Shown: one piece after another, positions 1 to 6,692 of the stretch
Layout of the letters: each line of letters begins with the position of its first letter
Numbering within the stretch: the stretch's first letter is position 1
Assembly: GCA_030740135.1 (NCBI GenBank)
Contig: JASLXW010000124.1
Coordinates: 1-9,604 of the forward strand
DNA: 9,604 nucleotides
DNA from: Nitrospinota bacterium
GTDB taxonomy: Bacteria > UBA8248 > JACPRG01
Direction: 5' to 3'
Made by a program: the position numbers and the translations under genes
The notes under the pieces: generated by a model
What the model saw: only the letters and a program-made list of their open reading frames with translations
What the model was told of the DNA's origin: nothing
Databases searched by the model: none

Positions 1-1
1 C

Positions 2-1546
2 TTGAAGTCTCTATCCGAAGATTTGCGGGAACGGGCCGAAAAGGCCCGACTGGGCGGCGGCCACGAGGCCGTCAAGCGGCAGCACGACCGCGGCAAGATG
101 ACCGCCCGCGAGCGCATTGCGTTCCTCCTCGACGAGGGAAGCTTCACCGAGCTCGACACCTTCGCCGAGTCGCGCGCCGACGATTTCGGGATGGATCGGC
201 GCCGCACCCCCGGCGACGGGGTCGTGACGGGGACCGGGCGGATCGACGGGAACCTCGTCTACCTCTATTCGCAGGACTTCACCGCCCTGGGCGGGTCGCT
301 GGGCGAGATGCACGCCGACAAGATCTGCCGCGTCATGGACCTGGCGGTGAGCGCCGGGCGCCCCTTCATCCAGATTAACGACTCGGGCGGCGCCCGGATT
401 CACGAGGGGGTCAGCTCCCTCAACGGCTACGGGAAAATCTTCCGGCGAAACACCCTCGCCTCGGGCGTCATCCCGCAAATCGCCGTCATCCTGGGGCCCT
501 GCGCCGGGGGGGCGGTCTACTCGCCGGCCATCTGCGATTTTGTCTTCATGGTCCCGGGCGTCAGCCACATGTTCGTCACCGGCCCGGACGTGATCAAGAC
601 CGTCACGGGCGAAGACATCACCTTCGACGACCTGGGAGGCGCGGGGGTGCACAGCGGCGTAAGCGGCGTCGCCCACTTCACCCCGGCCAACGAAAAGGAA
701 TGCCTCCTGACGGTCAAGAAGCTCCTGAGCTTTTTGCCCTCGAACAACGCGGACGACCCCCCCCGGAGCGAATCGCCCGATTTTCCGCCCCTCGAAAACG
801 AGACCCTGGACGACCTCATTCCCGTTCGGCAGACGGAGCCTTACGACGTTCACAACCTGCTCGATGGGGTCTTCGACCACGGGGATTTCTTCGAAGTGCA
901 GCCGGATTTCGCCCAAAACGTTGTCGTGGGTTTCGCCCGCCTCGGCGGGTCGCCGGTCGGCGTGATCGCCAACCAGCCGTCGATCCTGGCCGGCGTCATG
1001 GACATCGACTCCTCGGACAAGGTCGCCCGGATGGTCCGGCTGTGCGACAGTTTCAACCTGCCCGTTATCACGTTCGTGGATGTCCCGGGCTTCCTCCCCG
1101 GCTCTCAGCAGGAGTTCGGCGGGATCATCCGCCACGGGGCGAAGGTCCTGTTCGCCTATTCCGAGGCGACGGTTCCCAAAATCAGCCTCATCGTCCGCAA
1201 GGCGTACGGCGGGGCGTATATCGCCTTCGCGAACCGCGACATGGGATTCGACCGGGTGCTGGCCTATCCGACGGCGGAGGTGGCCGTGATGGGGCCTGAG
1301 GGGGCGGCCAACGTCATCTTCCGGCGCGAGATCGCCGACGCCGAGGACCCGGAGGCCAAGCGGCAGGAGCTGATCGAGGATTTCCGCAAGAAGTTCTGCA
1401 CGCCTTACTCGGCGGCGGCCCTGGGCTTTGTGGATTCGATCATCGAGCCGCGGCACACCCGCCGGGAGCTCCTCAGCGCCTTGGAGATGCTTCAGGGAAA
1501 GCGCGAGAGCCGCCCGCGGAAAAAACATGGGAATATCCCTTTGTGA
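2..1546 (+). CDS. mmdA: Acyl-CoA (probably methylmalonyl-CoA) decarboxylase carboxyltransferase subunit
   Basis: This is the carboxyltransferase (alpha) subunit, which moves the carboxyl group of an acyl-CoA onto the biotin of the carrier protein. Seen: 514 residues, close to the usual length of MmdA/PccB proteins, with two crotonase-like halves. The N-terminal half has NDSGGAR at about 126-132 and GPCAGGA at 165-171. The C-terminal half has DVPGFLPG at 360-367, KAYGGAY at 400-406 and AVMGPEGA at 428-435; the glycine-rich loops form the oxyanion holes for acyl-CoA and carboxybiotin. Context: subunits for the biotin carrier, beta and OadG-like components follow and no biotin carboxylase is present, so a Na+-pumping decarboxylase is more likely than propionyl-CoA carboxylase. 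The TTG start lies one base from the window edge, so its ribosome site cannot be seen and the true start may be slightly upstream. Methylmalonyl-CoA as substrate is inferred; malonyl- or glutaconyl-CoA cannot be excluded. Confidence 0.92.
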   Translation: MKSLSEDLRERAEKARLGGGHEAVKRQHDRGKMTARERIAFLLDEGSFTELDTFAESRADDFGMDRRRTPGDGVVTGTGRIDGNLVYLYSQDFTALGGSLGEMHADKICRVMDLAVSAGRPFIQINDSGGARIHEGVSSLNGYGKIFRRNTLASGVIPQIAVILGPCAGGAVYSPAICDFVFMVPGVSHMFVTGPDVIKTVTGEDITFDDLGGAGVHSGVSGVAHFTPANEKECLLTVKKLLSFLPSNNADDPPRSESPDFPPLENETLDDLIPVRQTEPYDVHNLLDGVFDHGDFFEVQPDFAQNVVVGFARLGGSPVGVIANQPSILAGVMDIDSSDKVARMVRLCDSFNLPVITFVDVPGFLPGSQQEFGGIIRHGAKVLFAYSEATVPKISLIVRKAYGGAYIAFANRDMGFDRVLAYPTAEVAVMGPEGAANVIFRREIADAEDPEAKRQELIEDFRKKFCTPYSAAALGFVDSIIEPRHTRRELLSALEMLQGKRESRPRKKHGNIPL

Positions 1547-1548
1547 TC

Positions 1549-1562
1549 GGAGGAGAACCTTG
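1549..1562 (+). promoter_or_regulatory. Strong Shine-Dalgarno site without a recognisable gene
   Basis: GGAGGAG at 1549-1555 is followed after four bases by TTG at 1560-1562. This is the best ribosome site between the first two genes, yet it does not lead into a recognised protein. It may be the ancestral site for the OadG-like gene, now separated from it by about 320 bases, or it may serve an unrecognised 106-codon frame that ends one base into the OadG ATG. Confidence 0.45.
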
Positions 1563-1601
1563 CCGGGGGTTGGGACCCCCCCCCCCTCGAAAACTTTCTG
1601 C

Positions 1602-1620
1602 GGCCCGGTAATACCGGGCC
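1602..1620 (+). other. GC-rich hairpin in the operon gap
   Basis: GGCCCGG (1602-1608) pairs perfectly with CCGGGCC (1614-1620) around a TAATA loop. It is followed by TTGATGGGG, not by a run of T, so it is not a standard intrinsic terminator. It could be an RNA-processing or stabilising element that adjusts subunit levels within the operon; this role is inference. Confidence 0.45.
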
Positions 1621-1737
1621 TTGATGGGGGGTGGGTCTCGGGTCGGCTGGACTATTTGTCTGTGGCCCGTCGACGGCGTCGGTTGTTGGCGGACGCGGCA
1701 TCCGGCGAATGCGCAAGTTTTTGTGATCGTGTGAAAA

Positions 1738-1802
1738 GCACACCATCGCCCAACCACGGTAGGGCGGGCTTCCAGCCCGCCTCTCGATTTCAAATGGTGT
1801 GC
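1738..1802. repeat. Nested inverted repeat, REP-like
   Basis: An outer 9-bp perfect inverted repeat, GCACACCAT at 1738-1746 and ATGGTGTGC at 1794-1802, encloses an inner 7-bp perfect hairpin, GGCGGGC (1763-1769) and GCCCGCC (1775-1781), with a TTCCA loop. From memory, AGGGCGGGCTTCCAGCCCGCC-type palindromes are frequent intergenic repeats in many GC-rich environmental bacteria. Copy number in this genome cannot be judged from one window. Confidence 0.6.
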
Positions 1803-1879
1803 GCCAACGAGATTGTGATGAGCACGAGCACCTTCACCCGCAACTTGGCCGGCGCGCAAGCGCCTCAAACGTGGACCTG

Positions 1880-2233
1880 ATGGGCCAGGGCCTGTTGCTG
1901 ACGGTCATCGGGATGGGGACCGTTTTCGTCTCCCTGTTCGCGTTGGCCGTCCTGATGCGGTTGCTGGACTGGATGGCCGCCTGGAGGGCGGAGAACGGGG
2001 GAGATCGGCCCCCGGCGTCCGAGAGGGGGACGGTCGGCGCTTCGGCCGAAAACCCCGGCGAGGAGGATCTGTTCCCCGTCGTCGCCGCCGCCGTGGGCGC
2101 GTACCTGGAGGCCCAGTCCGCACAGGTGTTCCTCATTCCCGTCGAGCGGCCCGACCGATCCCGGTGGGTTATGGATGGACGGGTGGACGCCCTCTCCAGG
2201 GCGGACGCCCTCGCGACAGAGAAGAGGTCTTGA
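1880..2233 (+). CDS. OadG-family small membrane subunit of the sodium-pumping decarboxylase
   Basis: This is a small membrane-anchored subunit (OadG gamma / MmdD delta type) that in known decarboxylases holds the carboxyltransferase to the membrane beta subunit. Seen: from ATG 1880 the protein is 117 residues, near the roughly 114 of MmdD. A single hydrophobic helix spans residues 3-28, containing GLLLTVIGMGTVF, the usual OadG signature. A charged, low-complexity linker follows, then an alanine-rich VVAAAVGAYLEA segment typical of the family's C-terminal part. The ATG has no good ribosome site; GTG 1871 is an in-frame alternative adding three residues. The stop overlaps the TTG of the next gene (TTGA), implying translational coupling. 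The family call is good; the start is uncertain. Confidence 0.82.
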   Translation: MGQGLLLTVIGMGTVFVSLFALAVLMRLLDWMAAWRAENGGDRPPASERGTVGASAENPGEEDLFPVVAAAVGAYLEAQSAQVFLIPVERPDRSRWVMDGRVDALSRADALATEKRS

Positions 2234-2646
2234 GAAAGTTCACGCTGACCCACAGGAACGTCACGTATGAAGTGACCGTAGAGGAGGCCGGCGGCCCGGA
2301 CCAGCTTCGGGTTGTGGTCGACGGGGTGGAGCACCTGGTGGACGTCGTGGCCGAGGAGGCCGACGGCGGCGCATCCGCCCCGGCGTCCCGCGCCCGGCGT
2401 CCCCGTTCCGGGCCCGTGGCCGGACAAGCCGGCGAGGTGACCTCCCCGCTTCCCGGCAACATCCTCAAGGTGCTCGTCAAGGAAGGGGACCCGGTCAAGC
2501 CCGACACGGTGGTCTGCGTCCTGGAGGCCATGAAGATGGAGACCCAGGTTCAGGCGAACCAAGCCGGCGAGGTCGCCGAGGTGTTGATCCGGCCGGGGGA
2601 CAAGGTGGAGGGCGGCCAGACCCTCGTCCGCCTCGAACAGGACTGA
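2230..2646 (+). CDS. Biotin carboxyl carrier subunit of the decarboxylase
   Basis: This carrier protein's biotin takes the carboxyl group from the carboxyltransferase and delivers it to the membrane beta subunit (MmdC/GcdC role). Seen: 138 residues from TTG 2230. The N-terminal [19 protein letters not shown] is typical of these carriers. A short Ala/Pro/Arg linker lies at about 44-68, and a biotinyl domain at 69-138 carries the biotin attachment motif EAMKM, with Lys102 as the biotinylated residue. I chose TTG because it overlaps the previous stop by three bases, follows a purine-rich AGAGAAGAGG ribosome site at 2218-2227 and gives the family's normal N-terminus. An earlier in-frame start at 2164 would add 22 unrelated residues read from the OadG gene. 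The linker is shorter than the long Pro/Ala linkers of some homologues. Confidence 0.92.
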   Translation: MRKFTLTHRNVTYEVTVEEAGGPDQLRVVVDGVEHLVDVVAEEADGGASAPASRARRPRSGPVAGQAGEVTSPLPGNILKVLVKEGDPVKPDTVVCVLEAMKMETQVQANQAGEVAEVLIRPGDKVEGGQTLVRLEQD

Positions 2647-2669
2647 ATCCCTTAACCGTTAGGAGCGAA

Positions 2670-3800
2670 ATGGTGGACGCCCTGGGCTCCGCCCTCTCTG
2701 ATTTTCTGGGACAGACCGGGATCGCGAACCTCACGTGGGCGCACGCCACGATGCTCGCCATCGGCGCGGTCCTGGTGTACCTGGCGATTCACAAGGGGTT
2801 CGAGCCTCTGCTCCTGCTGCCCATCGGCATCGGCGCGGTCCTGTCGAACCTGCCCTTGGGCGGGATGTTCGAGGAGGGGGGGTTGCTCTACTATTTCTAT
2901 TTCGGCGTCAAGCTCGGGATCTTCCCGCCCCTCATCTTCCTGGGCGTCGGCGCCCTGACCGACTTCGGCCCGCTGCTGGCGAACCCCAAGACCATTCTCC
3001 TGGGGGCGGCCGCGCAATTCGGGATCTTCGGAACCCTGTTGGGGGCTCTCGCCCTGGGATTCAGCCTCCCGGAGGCGAGCTCCATCGGCATCATCGGAGG
3101 CGCGGACGGACCGACGGCCATTTACCTGACCTCGAAGCTGGCCCCGCATCTGCTGGGCCCGGTGGCGGTGGCGGCGTATTCCTACATGGCCCTGGTCCCG
3201 ATCATCCAGCCGCCCATCATGAAGGCCCTGACCTCGGCCGATGAGCGCAAGGTCGTCATGGTCCAGCGCAAACTCGTTTCGAAATCCATCCGGATCCTGT
3301 TCCCCATCGTCAGCATCTTCTTTACGGGCCTTTTGTTGCCGTCGGCCGCGCCCCTGGTGGGGATGCTGATGCTGGGCAACCTGTTCCGGGAATGCGGCGT
3401 TGTGGACCGGCTACTGAGAACTTCGGAGAACGAGCTGTTGAACATCGTGACCATCCTCCTCGGCCTGTCCGTCGGGGCGTCGATGTCCGCGGCGGCGTTC
3501 CTCACCCTTCAGACGCTGTTCATCATCCTTCTGGGGTTCATCGCGTTTTCCATCGGAACGGCGACGGGCGTCCTGTTCGGAAAGATCATGGCGGCCTTCT
3601 CGAAAGACGCCATCAACCCCCTGATCGGCGCGGCGGGCGTCTCGGCCGTCCCCATGGCGGCGCGGGTCGTGCAGAAGGTCGGCCAGGAAGCGGACCACCA
3701 CAACTTCCTCCTCATGCACGCCATGGGGCCCAACGTGGCCGGGGTCATCGGCTCCGCCATCGCGGCCGGGGTCCTGCTGTCCATCGTGGGGGGAGGCTGA
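2670..3800 (+). CDS. mmdB: Sodium ion-translocating decarboxylase beta subunit
   Basis: This integral membrane subunit releases CO2 from carboxybiotin and exports Na+. Seen: 376 residues, mostly hydrophobic helices, with the hallmark GGADGPT at 143-149 and [13 protein letters not shown] at 170-182. Aligned by eye and from memory with Klebsiella OadB, Asp146 matches the Na+-binding Asp203, Tyr172 matches Tyr229, Asn316 matches Asn373 and Ser325 matches Ser382. All the ion-path residues I can place are kept, so the pump looks functional. The length is typical of MmdB and shorter than OadB. AGGAG at 2661-2665 lies four bases before the ATG, and the previous gene ends 23 bases upstream. The symbol follows the acyl-CoA type of the alpha subunit; oadB or gcdB would describe the same family. 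Confidence 0.95.
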   Translation: MVDALGSALSDFLGQTGIANLTWAHATMLAIGAVLVYLAIHKGFEPLLLLPIGIGAVLSNLPLGGMFEEGGLLYYFYFGVKLGIFPPLIFLGVGALTDFGPLLANPKTILLGAAAQFGIFGTLLGALALGFSLPEASSIGIIGGADGPTAIYLTSKLAPHLLGPVAVAAYSYMALVPIIQPPIMKALTSADERKVVMVQRKLVSKSIRILFPIVSIFFTGLLLPSAAPLVGMLMLGNLFRECGVVDRLLRTSENELLNIVTILLGLSVGASMSAAAFLTLQTLFIILLGFIAFSIGTATGVLFGKIMAAFSKDAINPLIGAAGVSAVPMAARVVQKVGQEADHHNFLLMHAMGPNVAGVIGSAIAAGVLLSIVGGG

Positions 3801-3814
3801 GCGGAGGAACGTCC

Positions 3815-5005
3815 ATGGCAGGCGCGCTGGAAGGCGTCCGCGTTCTCGACCTGACCCGGATTCTGGCCGGCCCTTACGCCACGATGATGCTGGCGGACCT
3901 GGGGGCCGAGGTCATCAAGGTCGAGATCCCCGGCAAAGGGGACGATACGCGCGGATGGGGTCCCCCCTTCGTCAGCGGGGAGTCCTCCTATTTCATGAGC
4001 ATCAACCGGAACAAGAAGAGCCTCACCCTCAACCTGAAAGACGAAAAGGGAAAGGCGATCCTCGAGCGCTTCATCGAGCGCTCCGACGTCGTGGCCGAGA
4101 ACTTCCGGCCCGGGACGATGGAGAAGCTGGGGTTCGGATACGACCGCGTCCGGGAGATCAACCCGCGGGCCGTCTTCGCCTCCGTCTCGGGGTTCGGCCA
4201 CACCGGGCCGCTGGCGGAGCGTCCGGGATACGACGTTGTGATCCAGGGAGAGGGCGGCGTCATGAGCCTGACCGGCGAGCCGGACGGGCCGCCCGCGAAG
4301 GTCGGGGCCTCGATCGGCGACATCACGGCCGGCATGCTGGCCTGTCACGGCGTCCTGGCGGCCCTCGTCGCCCGGGAGCGGACGGGGACCGGCCAGAAAG
4401 TGGACATCGGCATGCTGGACGGCCAGGTCGCCCTGCTGACGTACCAGGCGGGGATCTTCTTCTCGACCGGCCAGGCCCCCAGGCGTCTCGGCAACGCCCA
4501 CCCCAGCATCACCCCGTACGAGACCTTCGAGTGCGCCGACGGGTTCATCAACCTCGGCGTGGGGAACGATTCGTTGTGGGTCAAGTTCTGCGACGAGATC
4601 GAGCGGCCCGAGTGGGCCCGCGACCCCCGGTACGAGAAGAACGTCGACCGGGTGAAGAACCATGACGAGGTGAAGGCCCTCCTGGATGAGATCCTCATCA
4701 CCCGGCCCCGGTCCGTGTGGCTGGACAAGCTGAACGCCGCTGGCGTCCCGTGCGGGTCCATCAACACGCTGGATCAGGTGCTCACCCACCCGCAGGTCCT
4801 GGCACGGGACATGGTGGTCGAGGTGGACCATCCGGTGGCGGGGAAGACGAAACTCACCGGCGCGCCCGTCAAGCTCTCCGACACGCCGGCGGAAATCCGA
4901 ACGCCCCCGCCCCTTCTGGGGGAGCACACCGATGAAGTCCTGACGGAGGTCCTGGGGCTTTCCGCGTCCGAGATCGAGGCGCTTCGGGCCGGGGGGGTGG
5001 TCTGA
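3815..5005 (+). CDS. Class III CoA-transferase (CaiB/BaiF family)
   Basis: This enzyme moves CoA between two carboxylic acids through an aspartyl-CoA anhydride. Seen: 396 residues, the family's normal size. It starts with the typical LEGVRVLDLTRILAGPYATM and continues with AEVIKVE, then NRNKKSLTLNLK at 65-76, VVAENFRPGTM at 92-102 and SGFGHTGP at 125-132. Asp169 in GASIGDITAGM falls at the position of the catalytic Asp169 of formyl-CoA transferase. The ATG has GGAGG at 3803-3807 and lies 14 bases after the beta-subunit stop, so it is co-transcribed. Its acid substrate cannot be read from the sequence; position suggests it activates the acid whose CoA ester the decarboxylase uses, or recycles CoA from the product. 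Succinyl-CoA or acetyl-CoA as donor is a guess. Confidence 0.93.
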   Translation: MAGALEGVRVLDLTRILAGPYATMMLADLGAEVIKVEIPGKGDDTRGWGPPFVSGESSYFMSINRNKKSLTLNLKDEKGKAILERFIERSDVVAENFRPGTMEKLGFGYDRVREINPRAVFASVSGFGHTGPLAERPGYDVVIQGEGGVMSLTGEPDGPPAKVGASIGDITAGMLACHGVLAALVARERTGTGQKVDIGMLDGQVALLTYQAGIFFSTGQAPRRLGNAHPSITPYETFECADGFINLGVGNDSLWVKFCDEIERPEWARDPRYEKNVDRVKNHDEVKALLDEILITRPRSVWLDKLNAAGVPCGSINTLDQVLTHPQVLARDMVVEVDHPVAGKTKLTGAPVKLSDTPAEIRTPPPLLGEHTDEVLTEVLGLSASEIEALRAGGVV

Positions 5006-5009
5006 GGTC

Positions 5010-5720
5010 ATGGCCCGCGAAACGAGAACCGAGTCGAGACTGCCGGAATTCAACGAAGTCCGTCCCCGGTCGATGAGCCGGGCGGTGGCGTCCGAGATCC
5101 GGGAGGCCATCCTGGGAGGCCGACTCGGGGCGGGCCAGCGCCTGATCGAAAAGGACCTGACGGCCACCTTCGGCGTCGGCCGGACGTCCGTGCGCGAAGC
5201 CCTGAAGGAGCTGGAGGCCCAGGGGTACATCTCCCTCATCCCGCACAAGGGGGCCTTCGTGAGCCGGCCGACGGAGGATGAGGTCCGGGAGCTTTACGCC
5301 GTCGTGGCGGTTCTGGAGGGCCTCGCCGCCAGGATCGCGGCCAAGCGGATGACGGAAGAGAATCTGGAGACCCTGCGCGGGATCACCCTTTCCCTGGAGG
5401 AATGCCGCCGGCAGGGAGACGTGGACGGCTATTACCACCACAACCACCGGTTCCACCAGGCTTTCGTCGAGGCCTCCGGCAATTCCAGGCTGCTCGAGCT
5501 GATCGAGCGGGTCCGATCACAGATCGTCAAGACGAGAATCCTCTCCCACGCCGTCCCGAACCGCCTCGACGAATCCATGCGCGAGCACAAGGGCATCCTC
5601 TCCGCCTTCCTCCGTCGCGACGCCGGCCGGGCGGAAAAGCGTGTGATCCGCCACCTGGAGAACCAGGAGCGGGCCTTTCTGTCGCTGATGGGGGCTTCGG
5701 CCAAGCTGCGCCGTGCATAA
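5010..5720 (+). CDS. GntR-family transcriptional regulator, FCD (FadR/VanR) subfamily
   Basis: This is a DNA-binding regulator, probably of the operon that encodes it. Seen: 236 residues. A winged helix-turn-helix spans about 22-88, with LIEKDLTATFGVGRTSVREA followed by LEAQGYISLIPHKGAFV. An all-helical FCD effector domain covers about 93-225. Candidate metal- or ligand-binding histidines are His146/His149 in NHRFHQAF, His193 in REHKGI and His215 in IRHLEN. FCD regulators usually sense a carboxylate intermediate of the pathway they control, which fits the CoA-transferase and decarboxylase upstream. The ATG lies four bases after the previous stop with GAGG in front of it. No convincing operator is visible in the window; the operon promoter should lie left of position 1. 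Confidence 0.93.
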   Translation: MARETRTESRLPEFNEVRPRSMSRAVASEIREAILGGRLGAGQRLIEKDLTATFGVGRTSVREALKELEAQGYISLIPHKGAFVSRPTEDEVRELYAVVAVLEGLAARIAAKRMTEENLETLRGITLSLEECRRQGDVDGYYHHNHRFHQAFVEASGNSRLLELIERVRSQIVKTRILSHAVPNRLDESMREHKGILSAFLRRDAGRAEKRVIRHLENQERAFLSLMGASAKLRRA

Positions 5721-5741
5721 GGCGGCGTTAACGGATAGGAT

Positions 5742-5773
5742 TTATCCACAGATTACACAGATTGCGCAGAATT
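5742..5773. repeat. Degenerate 9-bp tandem repeat with a DnaA-box-like start
   Basis: Three imperfect copies of CACAGATTA follow one another at 5747-5755, 5756-5764 and 5765-5773, the last one degraded to CGCAGAATT. The left edge forms TTATCCACA (5742-5750), identical to a consensus DnaA box. From memory, strings of this kind recur between genes in many environmental bacterial genomes. A single box is not an origin. Confidence 0.55.
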
Positions 5774-6120
5774 CAAGGCGAAACCACATGCCTAACGTGT
5801 TGCCCTCATTCGAGACCCGACCCCGTTTTTTCACCAAGACAAATAGATGCCCTGATTTTGACTCTTAGAACGTCCAGTTTTCGCCCTCCACACATGTCAA
5901 GTCTTTAACCCTGAATTTCCTTCACCAAACCATCCCGGCTCCGCCTTTGCGCCCCGGTGCGCTCACCGCTTTCGTGGAAAACGGCGATTCCGGGCGGTCC
6001 CCCCCTATTGCGGCGGTCTGTCTCAGGAGATAGGGTTTGAATACGGGTTTCGAGTTCTCCGCGTCCACGGGGGAACGCCCGGAACCGCCCGTTTCATCTA
6101 ACCGACACCCTCTTTTGAAC

Positions 6121-6126
6121 AGGAGG
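6121..6126 (+). promoter_or_regulatory. Ribosome binding site that sets the selenoprotein start
   Basis: AGGAGG lies six bases before GTG 6133, an ideal site. It decides for this GTG over an in-frame TTG at 6037, which has a weaker AGGAGA in front and would add 32 residues without family character. Confidence 0.7.
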
Positions 6127-6132
6127 CCGACC

Positions 6133-6684
6133 GTGACATCTTCCGAATTGCCCAGCGGGCTCGATCCCGATGTCCTGGCCAAGGGAAGGACGCTCGTCGT
6201 CGAGGCGGACATCTCCACTTTGGACACCATGGCCAAGGAGGGCGTGGTGAAGGGGGGAGCGGGGATCTCTTGGACCCTTCGGTGCGACGAAGGAAATCAC
6301 GTGGGAGGGGAAGGCGCCGCCCCCGCTCCGCTGGATTACTTTACCATCGGCATCGGGTTCTGAACGCTGACCCAGCTCGCGCGGTACGCGCGAATGATGA
6401 AGATCGATGTCCGCAAGGCGCGGATGCACGTCCACGCGGAATTCACGGCGCAAGGCTCGGTTCTGGCCCAGACGGTGGAGTCGGCGTGCCGGGGGGTGAC
6501 GTACCGGCTGGAGGTCGAGTCCGACGAGCCGCCCGAGCGGATCGCCGGCGTAATCCGCAACGCCGAAAACGGCTGTTTCGCCCTATCGGCCATCAAGCGG
6601 CCGGTCGAGGTGCAGGGCGAGTTCTCGCTGAACGGCGAAGCCATCGACCTCGACACCTACCCGCCGCCCAAGCGCCCCGGTTGA
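6133..6684 (+). CDS. OsmC-family thiol peroxidase-like selenoprotein (TGA at 6361-6363 read as selenocysteine)
   Basis: OsmC/Ohr proteins reduce organic peroxides with a reactive cysteine pair. Here one frame runs from GTG 6133 to TGA 6682, broken only by TGA at 6361-6363. Read through, it gives 183 residues, the family's normal size, with selenocysteine at 77 in APAPLDYFTIGIGF-U-TLTQLARYAR, exactly where relatives have the peroxidatic Cys. The second family cysteine is Cys148 in AENGCFALSAIKRPVEV, 71 residues on (66 apart in E. coli OsmC by my recollection). Family-like sequence continues on both sides of the TGA with no frame shift, so a pseudogene is less likely. A SECIS-like hairpin follows the TGA. 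Without recoding it would appear as a 76-residue protein plus a separate frame starting at ATG 6394. OsmC-like selenoproteins have been reported from metagenomes, to my knowledge. The substrate is unknown; a hydrolase gene follows after 75 bases. Confidence 0.85.
6361..6393 (+). promoter_or_regulatory. UGA selenocysteine codon and bacterial SECIS-like hairpin
   Basis: Immediately after TGA (6361-6363), TCGCGCG (6377-6383) pairs perfectly with CGCGCGA (6387-6393) around a GTA loop. The loop starts 20 bases after the TGA and its first base is G. Both agree with the published bacterial SECIS model as I recall it: a small apical loop, a G among its first two bases, and about 16 to 37 bases from UGA to loop. 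In bacteria this hairpin lies inside the coding sequence and binds SelB. Confidence 0.8.
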
Positions 6685-6692
6685 GGGAAATT

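Larger units (their letters stand above)
1547..1879. other. Non-coding gap inside the decarboxylase operon
   Basis: A 333-base stretch separates the carboxyltransferase gene from the OadG-like gene, whereas the other joins in this operon are overlaps or gaps of 4 to 23 bases. It contains, in order, a strong unused Shine-Dalgarno sequence (1549-1555), a G5T/AC5 hairpin running into 11 consecutive C (1576-1586), a GC-rich hairpin (1602-1620) and a nested inverted repeat (1738-1802). One + frame stays open from TTG 1560 to TGA 1878-1880, but its product is low-complexity, arginine-rich and unlike any family I know. I read the stretch as non-coding, possibly an insertion or a site of RNA processing. 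Confidence 0.6.
5721..6132. other. Intergenic region before the selenoprotein gene
   Basis: This 412-base stretch has no coding pattern and is visibly richer in A+T between about 5735 and 5935 than the genes around it. It holds the degenerate 9-bp tandem repeat at 5747-5773 and a widely spaced 8-bp inverted repeat, CGGGCGGT at 5991-5998 and ACCGCCCG at 6084-6091. TTGACT at 5870 resembles a -35 box but has no acceptable -10 box at the right distance. The promoter of the selenoprotein gene should lie here but I cannot fix it. I see no strong T-tailed terminator for the upstream operon. Confidence 0.5.

Noticed and set aside
11..1528. Minus-strand open frame of about 505 codons opposite the carboxyltransferase gene
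   Set aside because: It mirrors the codon pattern of the well-supported + strand gene in GC-rich DNA, and its Arg/Asp/Val-rich product has no recognisable domain.
2..1546. Propionyl-CoA carboxylase beta subunit
   Set aside because: The family is the same, but the adjacent OadG-like and OadB-type subunits and the lack of a biotin carboxylase point to a sodium-pumping decarboxylase.
1602..1620. Intrinsic terminator after the carboxyltransferase gene
   Set aside because: The stem is strong but no T run follows, and termination here would separate the subunits of one complex.
3509..5248. Minus-strand open frame of about 579 codons opposite the beta-subunit, CoA-transferase and regulator genes
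   Set aside because: It spans three clear + strand genes and has no domain pattern; it is a GC-driven shadow.
5742..5750. Replication origin suggested by a perfect DnaA box
   Set aside because: There is only one box, no AT-rich unwinding region with more boxes and no dnaA, dnaN or gidA nearby.
5870..5900. Sigma-70 promoter before the selenoprotein gene (TTGACT at 5870)
   Set aside because: No -10-like hexamer lies 16 to 18 bases downstream; the bases there are GC-rich.
6394..6684. Separate 96-residue protein starting at ATG 6394
   Set aside because: It has no ribosome site, the ATG directly follows the SECIS-like hairpin, and its sequence is the C-terminal half of the OsmC fold continuing in the frame before the TGA.
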